64,000 bases of DNA from Megaleporinus macrocephalus (taxonomy: Eukaryota; Chordata; Actinopteri; Characiformes; Anostomidae): positions 3,991,684 to 4,055,683 of the forward strand of contig CM038716.1 in the NCBI GenBank assembly GCA_021613375.1, read 5' to 3'. Positions 38,701 through 51,700 of this stretch are shown one piece after another. Position numbers and translations under genes: made by a program. How positions within the stretch are numbered: position 1 is the stretch's first letter; the number at the start of each line of letters is the position of its first letter. Below the pieces are notes generated by a model. It was not told where the DNA came from, made no database searches, and was given only the letters and a program-made list of their open reading frames with translations.

Positions 38701-41700
38701 CTTTTAAATTGGTTTGCTATCCTCTGAACTGATGTGCTAGCCTCTGAACGAGTGTGCTATCTTTTGAATTGGTGCGCTATCCTCTGAACGAGTGTGCTAT
38801 TCTCTGAACGAGTGTGCTTTCCTCTAAAGTGTGCCATCTTTTGAATTGGTTTGCTATCCTCTGAACTGATGTGCTAGCCTCTAAATGAGTGTGCTATTCT
38901 CTGAACGAGTGTGCTATCCTCTAAAGTGTTCTATCTTTTGAATTGGTTTGCTATCCTCTGAACTGGTGTGCTAGCCTCTAAACGAGTGTGCTATCTTTTG
39001 AATTGGTTTGCTATCCTCTGAACTGGTGTGCTAGCCTCTAAACAAGTGTGATATTCTATAAACAAGTGTGCTATCCTCTGACAGGTGTGCCATTTTCTGA
39101 AAGAGTGTGTTATCCTTTGAACAAGTGTGCTATCCTCCAAATGAGTGTGCTGTTCTCTAAATGGATGTGCTGTCCTATGAACGAGTGTGCTTTCCTCCGA
39201 ACAAGCGTGCTGTTCTCTGAATGAGTATGCTATTTTCTGAACAAGTGAGCTATCCTCTGAATAAGCATGCTGTTCTTTAAATAAGTGTGCTATTTTCCGA
39301 ATGAGCAGAACAAGTGTGCCATCCTCTAAACAAGTGTGCTATCCTCTGAACATTTGTGCTACCATCTGGATGGTTGTGCTATCCTCTGGGGGGTTGTGCT
39401 ATCATCTGGATGGTTGTGCTATCCTCTGGAGGGTTGTGCTATCTTCTGGATGGTTGTGCTATCCTCTGGAGGGTTGTGCTATCTTCTGGAGGGTTGTGCT
39501 ATCATCTGGATGGTTGTGCTATCCTCTGGGGGGTTGTGCTATCATCTGGATGGTTGTGCTATCCTCTGGAGGGTTGTGCTATCTTCTGGAGGGTTGTGCT
39601 ATCTTCTGAATGGTTGTGCTATCCTCTAAATGAGTCAGTACTAAACTCACTGAGAGGCATCAGGTTTTAAAACTAGTCACGTCTAAGTACGGCACGACTA
39701 TTAAACATGAGATGAAAAGTCTCTCTTATCTGTAATTTAGCTCAGGACAGTAAACTGTGTTTTGTTGGTTTTTTTTTCAGGACTGTTCGTGTGGTGGGAC
39801 ATCCAGATGCTACTGTTATGGACTCAAAGGCGATAAGGTACATATTGTAGTTCATAAGGCACAGCACTGAATAGTGATAACGTGCCCCACCACAATTTGT
39901 AGTATTTACACATTTATTGCCACTTGGGTTTGTGGTGTGTGTCAGTATGTAATTGTAAATGTGATAAGTTATGTCACAGCGTTCAAGTGCAAAATTTTAG
40001 GGTTTGAGTGCAAAATTTTAGTGTTTGAGTGCCAAATCTTAGCGTTTGAATGCCAAAATTTAGTGTTTGAGTGCAAAATTTTTGTTTGAATGCCAAATTT
40101 TAGTGTTTAAGTGCAAAATTTTAGTTTGAGTGCAACATTTTAGCGTCCAAGTGCAAAAGGTGCAACATTTTAGCGTCCTTGTGCAAAAATTTTAGTGTTT
40201 GAGTGCAAAATTTTAGTGTTTGAGTGCCAAATCTTAGCGTTTGAATGCCAAAATTTAGTGTTTGAGTGCAAATTTTTTGTTTGAATGCCAAATTTTAGTG
40301 TTTGAGTGCAAAATTTTAGTTTGAGTGCAACATTTTAGCGTCCAAGTGCAACATTTTAGTGTTTGAGTGCAAAATGTTTACGTTTGAGTGCAAAATTTTA
40401 AAGAAAGTGAAAGCAAGGAGTGTTGTCTGCACTCACCAAGGCAACCAAAACAACCCCATGAAACTAAACAGAGAGACAGATTTAAGGTCTAGAGTCAGCA
40501 AACAAAGATAGCGTCGTCCAACAGGAACAGACTGAACAAAGCTATCAGCTGTGGATAGTGGATTTTGACTGCGTCTGCAATAAATGAAAGCTTCCCCATC
40601 AGCATCTCAATCTTCCAATGAAGAATAACATGTCAAAATAACATGTAGAGTCTGAAATGAATATTGTTTTTTGCCAGCTGGACTGATTTTCTTTGTTATT
40701 TGGGCATCTTTGATGATTTCTGTGTATATAATGTGCTTCAGAGGCTTTAAAACATAGTGTTTTTACTTGTTTTTAAATGCTGATATAGAGAGCTACTTAA
40801 AGATAAGAGAATCTTACCCTTGAGTAAAGATCAGACACAGCGACATGTACTTTCTCGCCTCTTATGTTTTGAAACTGAACCCCTTAGATTTTTCCATCAC
40901 CAAATGTCCAACTTTGATCACAGAATAGGCTATTTTCAGACCCACGTGTAAGAGTTTCACAACCCTCACTGCACTAAACCTAATTAAGCTAGGCCTAATT
41001 ATATTATATTCGGTTTGTGATGAAAGGTGTAGTAGTTCTGCTGTCCACAGAAACACAGGTTTACAGGAGAGGTCAAATACCATCTTTACTTTCAATGCAA
41101 GTGAATGGAACCAGAATAGAAGTTATTTTGGAGAATTTCTGTTTGACCGGTTACCATGACATTTTTACTCAATGTATATGGCAGCTATTGTGTTCAAACA
41201 GTACATAAATGTAAAAATGTTCAAAAATGTTTTCCTTGGACAGCAACAATGTGCATGTGTATTTGAATATTTAAGTAAATGACAATGTTAAGAATATGCA
41301 GGATCAAAAATCATTTAAAAACAAGAATTTAAAATAAACACTAAACTGGTTTATGCTGGTGCTTAGGGCTGTGTATTGGCAAGAACCTGGCGATACAATA
41401 CGTATTGTGATACAGCGGTCACGATTCAATATATCACGATATATTGCGATACTGCAAGCAAAGTGATATATTGCGATTTTTCTAATCCTACTATCAAATC
41501 ACACCACTATATGAACAGGTTTGTCAATGCTTACAAAAGCATTGCGCTCTTGTGCTGCTTGTTAATGTTGGAGTGGAGCTGAAAATGGATTCCAACACTG
41601 CCATCTAGTGGTCAGAGGCTTAAACACAACACACAATGATTCACTGTCTCCCAGGAATCTGTGTATCAATACTGTATTTTTAAGAATCGATACAGTATCA

Positions 41701-44700
41701 CCAAACATAATATCCCGATATTTGATATTTTCAATATTTTCTTACACCCCTACTGGTGCCGTGCTGGTTTAACTGTCCACCCAACATGGTCCTACTAGTT
41801 GACCAGCGTCCTAAACCCAACAAATGCTTAAAGACAAGAGAATTGTGCCCTCGAGCGAAGACCAGACACAGCGACGTCTTCTTTCAAGCCACTCGTGGTT
41901 TATAGCTGAACCTTCTGAGTTGTCCGTATAAGTGTCCAACCATCGACCACAGAAAAGCCCATTTCTGGACCAGCATGTGAGAGTTATTTTGTAGGTATGT
42001 CGTAACGTAAACCTTCTGAGAGCTTACCTCATGCTCATTGAGTCCTGTTATGCATAATTTCATTCCATTCGTTCTACCGAGAGGTCACTCTATAGCTAAA
42101 CAACAACACGGCTGTGAATATAGTGAACAAGTGTGTGTGTTTACATGTAGAAAAGTATCTGATTAGTGCAGGAAGTTGGCAGTAGTAATTCATCCAGTAC
42201 TTTCACAGACACTTAAATAACCAGATAATGCAAACACTCATGAGTCTGCATGAGTCAGTGACTAATCAGATCCCATCAGTAAACACAGCTAAAAAGAAGA
42301 ATCTGCTGGCCTTCCTGAATTCTGGCAAGTATTTATTTTTGGGACTGGCAGTAAGAGAGAGGCTTGTAAACAAGCTGTTGTTGTTGTTGTTGTTGTCAGG
42401 AGGACGTGTACATGTGTTGCATGTGCTGGTTGAGCATTGTGGCTGGAAGTGACCTGCCTCCTTACTGGCAGGGTCAGCCAGTGCCAAGTGGTAGATTCTC
42501 CACTGTTGGTGTGTTCAATCAAGAGCGTTCATCTAGATCACTGTGGTTCCTACGTCCTCTTCCACAGATGCCACAGTTGATGTGCTGTTCCCTGGTGTAG
42601 TGTTCAGTTTTTACAGCACCTGTACTTGATTTAGTCTTGCTTCTGCACGAGAAGATGTAAAAAGACATGTTCTGATAAATAAATGTTCTGAAATCAGATA
42701 ATGATCATACAAGATATTATTAGTCCTGATCAGAGTTTAGGTTTAGGTGTATTTTTTTTTATTTGGTTTGGTTGCTTTTAAACTGCTATGACTGAAGTGC
42801 ATGTTCATTGGTGATTTGGTCAGTATTAACGTGCTCACATCTACAATCTACAATGAATGACCATCACAATCCTAGCAATAATAATAAACCTTATTGGATG
42901 TTATTGGTATGTGATGTCGGACGAACAATTTGTCACAAGTCATTTTAATGATACATGAGTTACATCACAATAACATAGAACCTGTAGTGACACATATAAT
43001 TATACATTTTATTATAATATATATACCTACAATTACTTTTATTTAGTTTTTCACAAATGTCTTTGCTCCAAATCCAATCAATCAAGGCCTAAATATGCTT
43101 ACTTTGTAATGAAAGACATTAATAGACAGTGTTAAGTACTAATTATACGTAAGATATACTTAAAAAACGATCACAATCAAATATTGTTATTTTGCACATC
43201 GACACGACATATCGACATATATATATATATTTGTAGGAGTTCGAGTGAGAATGCTGAGGCAAAGTTGACTTTATAACCAAAAATCCTGAGGAGGGAAACT
43301 TTATTTTCCACCGAAAACAGAATCGCTAAACCAACTCTCTATTAGAGCCGACTGAGAGTCGACTCACCGCTATGAGTGAACATAAACAGAGTCCTTTACT
43401 CAGCCCAAACTTATAGGGTTAGTACCACAGTTGTGTAATGTTTTTTAGCACATTTGTCTTTCAGATAGAAAATAAATAAAAAAAGCTATTGTCAATAATA
43501 TGAGACAATGCCGTTTTGCACACAGTGATTGCAAAAAGCAACTAAACACCGACAGGCTTGGGGTTTATTGTGCAAAAGCAGGAAAAACAAGCATTTAAAA
43601 TTAGCAACCACTTAGAAATTACTTTAGAAGTCGTTTCCCTGCTGAAAAAACACACAGCACAGCAGGAATGGTGGTCTAAACTGGTTTATTCTGGTACAGT
43701 GCTGGTTTAACTGTTCATCTAGTATGGTTGACCAGCGTCCAAAACACAACATATGCTTGTTTTTGTGGTGAACGGCTTTCATTTCAACAACATAGGCTGG
43801 GTTTGCTGGTCTGTACTGGTGTACTAAGCCCACCACAGATTACATGATTAATTTTAGTAGTGATATAGATATTGATAGCCTTCTGAGAATCCTAAGAATT
43901 CCCGGATCGCTGGAGAGATGCTCAGTGTGTAGTTATTGTTATATTTTCTTAATATTTGTGCCACTAGTCTATATTAACTGGTTGAAATTAGCTAAATTAA
44001 TTAAATCCAGCTTACCAACTGCAACTACCACTTTAGTTGTTTCCTAAAAAGTTTTCTATTACCAGAATTATAATGACCTTGTTTTTTTTATTTGATTATT
44101 ATTTTTTTAAGGATCCGTTTTGCTCATTTTTTTGGTCGGTGCAAAATCCTAAACTACATCATATAATACGAAACACTGCCCTCTAGTGTGAACAAGAGAA
44201 CTATCAGAAGATAAGGAGAAAGCCAGTGAGCGAGCTAAGAGTAGCAGCCTGCTCCCCTCTGCTGGTGGAAGCGAAGGATACAGTCTACATGTTGCTGAAA
44301 GGGTTTAATATGCCATGCAGTAGATTTACACATACGCTGATCTTGCGATTGGCTCAGGCCCCAGTAGACGACCCAGTGTGAAGGATGTGCTAGTGGGTGG
44401 CCCACGCTCTGTCAGCTGCTGCGTTCAGGACTAGGCCACCCAGGTTACCCAGAGTTATCTGATGGACTGTGATACTTTGCTGACGTTTGAAGCACACACT
44501 TATCCACAGCGGTCACACACCTGTAGCTCTGTATGTGTCTGAATGTGCCACAGTGTGTGTGCCCATGTGCTTTGTGCATGTTTAGCATACCATCAAACGG
44601 AACATTCATATCCACAATGAAGGTGTTTGAGGTCTGCTTGAGCCCACCTCAGGCATGCCCACCCCAAACCCCCCACTCCCAACCCTTTAGTTACTCTCTA

Positions 44701-45685
44701 GTCATTCATCAGTGGTCACAGGATGCTGCCCACAGGACACTGTTGGCTGGATGTTGCTGGTTGGTGGACTATTCTCAGTCCAGCAGTGACACTGAGATGT
44801 TTAAACACTCCAGACAGCACTGCTGTCTCTGATCCACTCACACCAGCACAATACCTCCTTAATCACACCTGCTCTGTGGTGGTACTGTAGGGGTCCTGAT
44901 CATTAAAGAACAGGGTAAAAGGAGATTAAACAATGTATAAAGTGAATCAGATGGACTACAGTCTCTAATTGTTGTAACTATGGTAAGTGGAGCTGATAAT
45001 AGTGTGTAGATATAAGGAGGTGGGTTTAATGTTATATACACTACAGCTCTAAAGTTTGGGATCACAGTGAAATGTTCTTGTTTTCAATGGAGTATCTTCC
45101 TTCCTTAACACAACAATGGACTGACGGGTCTCTAAAGAAAGTTGTTTCTTTCTGGTCATTTTGAGTCGGTCAGCAAGCCATCAACTGCTGATGCTTCAGA
45201 TACTAAACTAACCTAGAATGTTGTTCTCCCTTTTATACTCACTTATTAGTAGAATGTTTTCAGCTGTGCATCACAATTGATCAAGAGTGTCCTAACAACC
45301 AATTAACCCAATAACATCCTTAACTTGGATTGGCAGCCGTACCAGGAGATTTAGACAGAGGACTGAGAATTGCTGATAATAGGACTATATGCAAAATAAG
45401 CCTCTATACAAAAATAGGCTTTAATACAAACATTTTTTTATCTTTAAAAATCATCTGATACACTTACATTAATTGTGAAATGGACAATATTGTTTGTGAA
45501 TTGCATGAGAATTGCATGAAAATTGCATGAAATTAAATTCTAAAGTGATCCTAAACTTTTGAGTGGTAGTATATATTCTACTGACATATTAATGCCATGT
45601 TAATGTTCCAGCTGTTTCCTTTTAGAGCACAGCCCAATTATGAAAAGAATTAAAACCTAAGTAAAAGAAGTGATGAAAGCAGTAA

Positions 45686-45726
<41 letters not shown>

Positions 45727-48700
45727 ATCATTCAGGGTGATGCAGGCAGCCGGGGTCCAGATGGACCGCCAGGGCCCATGGGATATCCAGGAAACGAGGG
45801 CGAGGCTGGACTCAGGGGCCCCGAGGTCTGTAATGTTCAAAATTCAGCATAAATCTCTTTTTATGTGAGCCAGCATTTGGTATGAAAACATGCATTCATG
45901 AGATTTTTAGTTTTTTCTTAATACAAATAAAATCCTAGTTCATGTTTAAACGATGCACTTTTTTTATTTAAAGCTACACCATGTAAGATTTATAACTGAA
46001 CACAGCATCAGTTGTTTCAGGCCACAAAGAGATGTGTCTGTTGAGAGCATTCAAAGAGAACTCAGTCAAAACTTGGTAAACGGCAGGTCTTTCAAAAATG
46101 TAGATCAAAGTCAGTAAGCTGCTATAGCAGGGTTTTTCCAACCGGTTCCTGAGGGCCCGCCAGGCGGTCTACATTTTTTTTAATCTCTGTGTATGTGTGT
46201 GTGAATTTGGTGGAGTAAATGTGGGGACAGAGAGTGGAACCCCTGTGCTAGCATCATCATATCTACAGTATAATGTTACTTTTGTACTTTAAATTTAAAC
46301 ATCAAGCCAGAGCTTCTTTATAACCTGTGTGTGAGACATTGATGTGTAAAGATATATGATGTGGTCAGAAGAATTTCCTGCACACTCTGAACAGACCTCT
46401 GGCTAAAAAAAAAAATAAAAATCAGGTAACTTAAGTTAAGCATTGGTATATGTAAATTCAGTGTAGTAATGGTGCTGAACACTGCAGAAATAATAAATAA
46501 AAAATTTACAGCCAATAAAAAAGTGTGCAACTATTAAGTTTTAATAATTTTTGTATTTTAATAATAATATTATTTATTTATTTATTTATTTATTTGAATG
46601 AAGACGAGTAAAACAAAGGATACAAAATACCCACTATGCAAATACATGAAGCAAGTGACAGTGTTGACACAGTATTGAAACAACACAACATACTTAGTAC
46701 TTAGAATAATAAGAAATAACATATTATTTCAACTCAAAAGTGCCACTTAATTGGACAGTATCATCAGAAATGTTCCCGTAACTTAAAATAGCTGAGTAAT
46801 AAATGCGATATATTCTGTTTTATGTGGATTGTTGAGCTCAAACACAACGAGGGATTGCAGTGTGGTGGCATAAACACACTCAACCCTGGACCTTGGCTGT
46901 CTTCGTAGGAGGAGCATGTGGAGATTGTGCCACACTGGGAAATGACTTTGTTTGTAAACATTTGTTTACGCTTCAGTCCTAATGTGGAATGAAAAACTGA
47001 AAGTGTGACGGCTGAACGAGCGGGAATGTTTATTTCAGTGGGGTGGGACGTTTTTTTGATCTGATGCAGCATCTAGCAGCAAATCCCTGCAGAATTAAAT
47101 GCTTCTTGTAAAAGGGAGTGCAGTACAACATATTTATACATATATTTATTTTTTTTATCTAAATTGAAAAGAAGTAAGAGAAGCAATTAAAAAAAAATAA
47201 TTAATTAAAAGCTTTTTGATTCCTTTCATGCTTGTTTTATGAATTTCATAGAGCCAGACTGACGTAGACAATTTTAATATTTGAGGATTAAGAAAAACAA
47301 TATATCCATAAACAAAGATTTCCGCGAACATTTGTTATGTGTGCTTATTTTAGTCCTTACCAAAATAACATGTCTGCAACTACGGCTTGCAACCTTGGAA
47401 TTTCACACTTAGTGTTACCAACACAAATGAACATCCATCATATTATTGTTTGAGGAATTCAATCTTTAACATGATTACATGTAGGAACATCTAAAAGTAG
47501 AGCATTTGAAGAGAACAACAGTTCATTATTTTAACTCTATGGACAAATGAGATCTAAGGTAGCATCACTATCATCATCACCATCTTCTAGAATATACAGT
47601 ACTGTGCAAACGTTTTAGACAGTTGGACTGTTATACGGACAGGAAGCTTTTATTTACGTAACAAAACACAATTCTTTAAGTAGTAATACAGTAGATAGTG
47701 CTTTTACATACGTCAGTTTGTTTATTTAACCCTTTCCAAGCTTCTCCTAAACAACCCAGTATTATTTACATTTCTCATCTAATACCTGCTTTGACTGCTC
47801 AGTACTTCATTAAGCTAAATCAAGGTTGCTGCTGAAGGAACTGAATACATTCATACAATGTCTGGGGCGTCCAGGAGAAACCTGGAACTCAACTTTGTTG
47901 GAGCTCAAGATAAGATCTACTTCTTTCACAATAAGATATTTATATTACTTTGTATTGTATGTATAATTATTTACATCAGTTCTAATCGTATCTGGTGATC
48001 TTACTGGTGAACACTTATTGATAAGATAAAGACTTTTAAATGATGAGCTTAGGTGTCTCAGATGTTTGCACAGTAGTGTAGGTGAAGCTGTTATTTATAA
48101 AATAAAAGTATTAATAAAATAACAGCTGCAGACAAGGTTGAGGCATATGTCTAGAGTATATGCAGAGCTGCCAACCTTTACGCATTTTGCGTAGCAGATA
48201 CGCATTTAGACATCAAACTATGCTGCTACCGTTTTTTTTTTTTTTTTCATTTGCGCGCTAGGCAATTTGTCTATGGGTGTAATCGCATTGGACAGCAACC
48301 CGTCAGGAAAAGAAAACTTCGACCAATCATAGCGCTAGTTTTAAACTCTTCAAACAGGCTACGAGTTGATAGCCAGAGAGATGTCAAAACAACAGTAACG
48401 AAATTGGGTTTTATCCCTCTCAGTCCATCTTCATACTAGGACTGGTTTTAAAGGGAGGACGGTGTTAAACACTGTTTTAAAGGTTGATTTTTTATTTTTA
48501 ATTTTTTGTTTTTGATTTTTTGTTTCTGTGCTCGAGTGAATTTTTTGTGCTCGACTATTGGATTGGGGTGGTTTTGTTTTTTATGAGTATGCATTCACTG
48601 ATTCCCATTGCCCGGGTGCATGTACCAGACCCAACCCAACCCCACCACCCCAAAAAAGTTGCTACTTAAAAAATTTTCCTTAGGTTGGCAGGTATATATC

Positions 48701-51700
48701 AGTAAAAAAGGCAGTTTGCGGGAATTGTATATTGTCAATGTTAAAATTAGGTGACTCAATATAATATAATAATAAAAGATACAAAATATAAACTATTTTA
48801 AAGTTTTAGCAATTCGAGTGTGTAAACATCCCCCCGCGAGTGTAAATGTGAAACTCGTGAGCACAGCAAGAAGTCCTGCATGCGTGTTTATCATCATGTC
48901 GCCATGGTTTCTGTGCTCGAGTGAATTTTTTGTGCTCGACTATTGGATTGGGGTGGTTTTGTTTTTTATGAGCATGCATTCACTGATTCCCATTGCCCGG
49001 GTGCATGTACCAGACCCAACCCAACCCCACCACCCCAAAAAAGTTGCTACTTAAAAAATTTTCCTTAGGTTGGCAGGTATATATCAGTAAAACAGGCAGC
49101 GTGTATAACAGCAGCAGTAGTACCAACAAGTCTAGGTCTCTCAAAATAACGTCAGCAACTCCTGCAGGCTCTGCTAGTTGAACTCTTCACGGTCTCATGC
49201 GTTACTGCTCCATTGATAATAATTTAATATTCAGTTTGATCTCAGCGTAACATCTAACATGCTCAGCAGAGCGCAGACTGCTCAGAGAAGCTCTCCAATC
49301 TGATACACGCATCATATTTCTGACTTCTTATCATTAAAAAATAAACATATTGCGTCATCCCTGGAGCTAAAGTTGACTTTTATTTAAGAAAATGTTGAAA
49401 TTTAAGGTGGCATGGCAGGCTTTAGTGTAGTAGTTTGTGACTAAGTAACATATAGGAGCAGCTGCATAAGCTTCTTCATTAACATTAACATGTTTTAATG
49501 TTTATTACTGGATATTTGAATTTCTAGTTCAAAGCCAGTAGGTATACATGCCGATCCTGAATTTGCGAGTTTTAGTCAGAACTTATTTCATGGTTTTGTG
49601 TGATGGAGCTAAGCTCGGCTGAAGCTGGGGGTGAAATTGAAGTGAAGGGAGTCCAGCATGGTTTTTCTCTCTGCTCTAAAGAAATCAACCACAGTGATGG
49701 GCACACTCTTTCGTCTAGCTGTCAGACAAGAGTACGCAGAACAAAGGTGCCCACTATAATGACCACTCCAGCATGGAGTTTCCAAACGCCCTGAAGTTGG
49801 AATGCCAGTGCAGAGGTTTGGGTTGTAATACTGACAGTTGTGGATGATTTCAAACTCCTCTAAAGTTTTATTTTTAACTCCACTCGAGTTTTCATTCCTG
49901 TTGTTTGAAGTACAAACTTTTATTCTGACTTGTTGCTTCTTTTAGGCAGAATAAGTTGAATGCTATAGTTCTGCTGCTCATCTCCTGGTAGTTAGGTAGT
50001 TATGTGGGTTAGGGTTAGGGTTTAGCAGTGAACAGTGTTATAAACTACTGAAAGAGATGTAGAACTCACAAGCTGGTGGGGATATAATAAATAATAATAA
50101 TAATAATAATAATAACCTTTATATATAGAGTACTTTTTTATACCAGTGGTTGCTTAATTAGCCTTAAGAACTTTATTAGCCAAAGACAAAGTTCAACTTC
50201 ATAGGCACTAGTGTAAGAGGAGGGCTGGTGGACCAAAGTGCTAAAGCAAATAAATAGTTCTTCTTCCTGTCCTCGTCTAAATCTGATTTAGTTTAAACCT
50301 ACTTATGTAATTTCAGATTGGCCAGTATTCATCCGGAGGTAAGCCCATTATGTCGCAAAGAACCTGTTACACATGTTTTGGGCCTGTACTAAGCTTGAGA
50401 GGTTCTGGGGGTGGTGGGGGTGTGATTGGGGTCTTGGGGGTACCAGCCGACTCCCTCTTCACTAGGTCTCAGGTGACTGGTGCGGTTATCTTTACCCTTG
50501 TTTTAGCCAAAAGAAGAAATTCTTTCTTATCTAAAATTAATCTTATGCCAAGTTAAAGTTATTTTTAATTCTTTCTTAAAAGCAAGCACTGATTCTGACC
50601 GTCTAATGAAATTGAGTTCTGCAGTTTATTAATAATAATTTACTTTATTCTTATATTGAGTATAATACTTTGTAAAAAAGAAAATAGAAACATCGAACAC
50701 AAAGAATAAAGAAAAAGCATCAACCTGACAATAACTAGACATTAGTAGTAAATTAAAAATAAATTAAACAGAGGGAAGGTCGTAGTCGAGAGAGAGGAGG
50801 TGAGTCTTAGGATTAGATTTAAATATGGAAAGAGAGGACGATTGTTTGACCACAGGTGGGAGAGAGTTCCACAGTCGAGGAGCGAGTCTGGAAAAAGCCC
50901 CATCAGTTTAGATGATGGGACATTTAGAAGCCCAGCAGTAGAAGACCTAAGATACTGAGACGGTTTGTAGGGAAGAAGGAGGTTGGACAGATAGGGAGGT
51001 GCAAGATTTAGAAGCTGAAAAACTAAAAGAGTCTGATGAAGAAGAGTCCGAAGCTGACTAAGATCTGGATGCTGTCAGGCTTATTTAGGGTTAGAAGTAA
51101 GAAAGTGATGATGATATTATTATTATTATTATTATCATTTATTTAATGTACAATTAACAACTTGAATTAACATTAATTAATTAACGTCTCCGTCGTGAGG
51201 CACTCTGCTCTACTGGTTGTGATTTGTGACTTTCCAAACATGCGTGTTGCTAACAGGGAAGTAGCAGACTGCCCTCTGATGGACAAACTATGAAATGACA
51301 ACACATCCTCCAAGCATGTCAGTGAAGGATCTGTCTGGTCCTCAGGACGTTTCTTTTTTAATTGTGATTTTATCAGCCGTTATAAACGCAGATACCAGTT
51401 TATCTGCAGCCTCAATCTGTTAATCTGTATATCAGCACACAGACTTATCAGTCGGGCTCTAGTCCTGCATGCAGAGCACGTTTAAGATCTGGACAGAGAT
51501 TTTCATTGAGGGGGACCACGAGGGCTGTTCCACTTGCATCTGTTCTCTGAATGACTCTGGCTTATCTAGCTGTGCAAACTTCAGACTTCTTAGAGAGTAA
51601 TGTGTCTTCCAGGTCTTCCATGCAGAACATGTTTGTGCAAGCAGTGCGAGGGTGCAGCAGCACTCCTGTGTCAGAGAAGACTTCCCTCAGGTCCTTTAGT

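Larger units (their letters stand above)
8267..39780 (+). other. Intron 1 (31.5 kb)
   Basis: The donor is GTAAGT and the acceptor TTTTTTTTCAG. A very long first intron is usual for collagen IV genes. It holds three tandem arrays in its first 3.5 kb, many transposon remnants and a 20-bp minisatellite at its 3' end. I see no gene and no recognisable repeat in 9800-10500, 11900-12600, 13000-14390, 15100-17200, 17400-18200, 20400-22600, 23750-25100, 25800-26470, 26700-28200, 32800-33530, 34640-35380, 35800-36890 and 37850-38560, apart from short simple repeats. Some of these may hold old unrecognised elements or regulatory DNA. Confidence 0.8.
39838..45735 (+). other. Intron 2 (5.9 kb)
   Basis: It contains a minisatellite of about 20 bp near its start, MITE copies, a Tc1-like MITE copy inverted relative to the one in intron 1, and a (TC)18 tract at its 3' end. 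The stretches 40430-41040 and 41760-44690 contain nothing I recognise except a short (TTG)n run near 42380. Confidence 0.85.

Noticed and set aside
1876..41582. A 62-68-codon frame kept open in five copies of the family A MITE
   Set aside because: The frame opens at TTG, not ATG, the copies are recent and similar, and the sequence is a palindrome-rich noncoding MITE. Conserved length is explained by shared descent, not selection.
50005..50024. Telomere-like GGGTTAGGGTTAGGG
   Set aside because: Only three units, too short to call an interstitial telomeric site.
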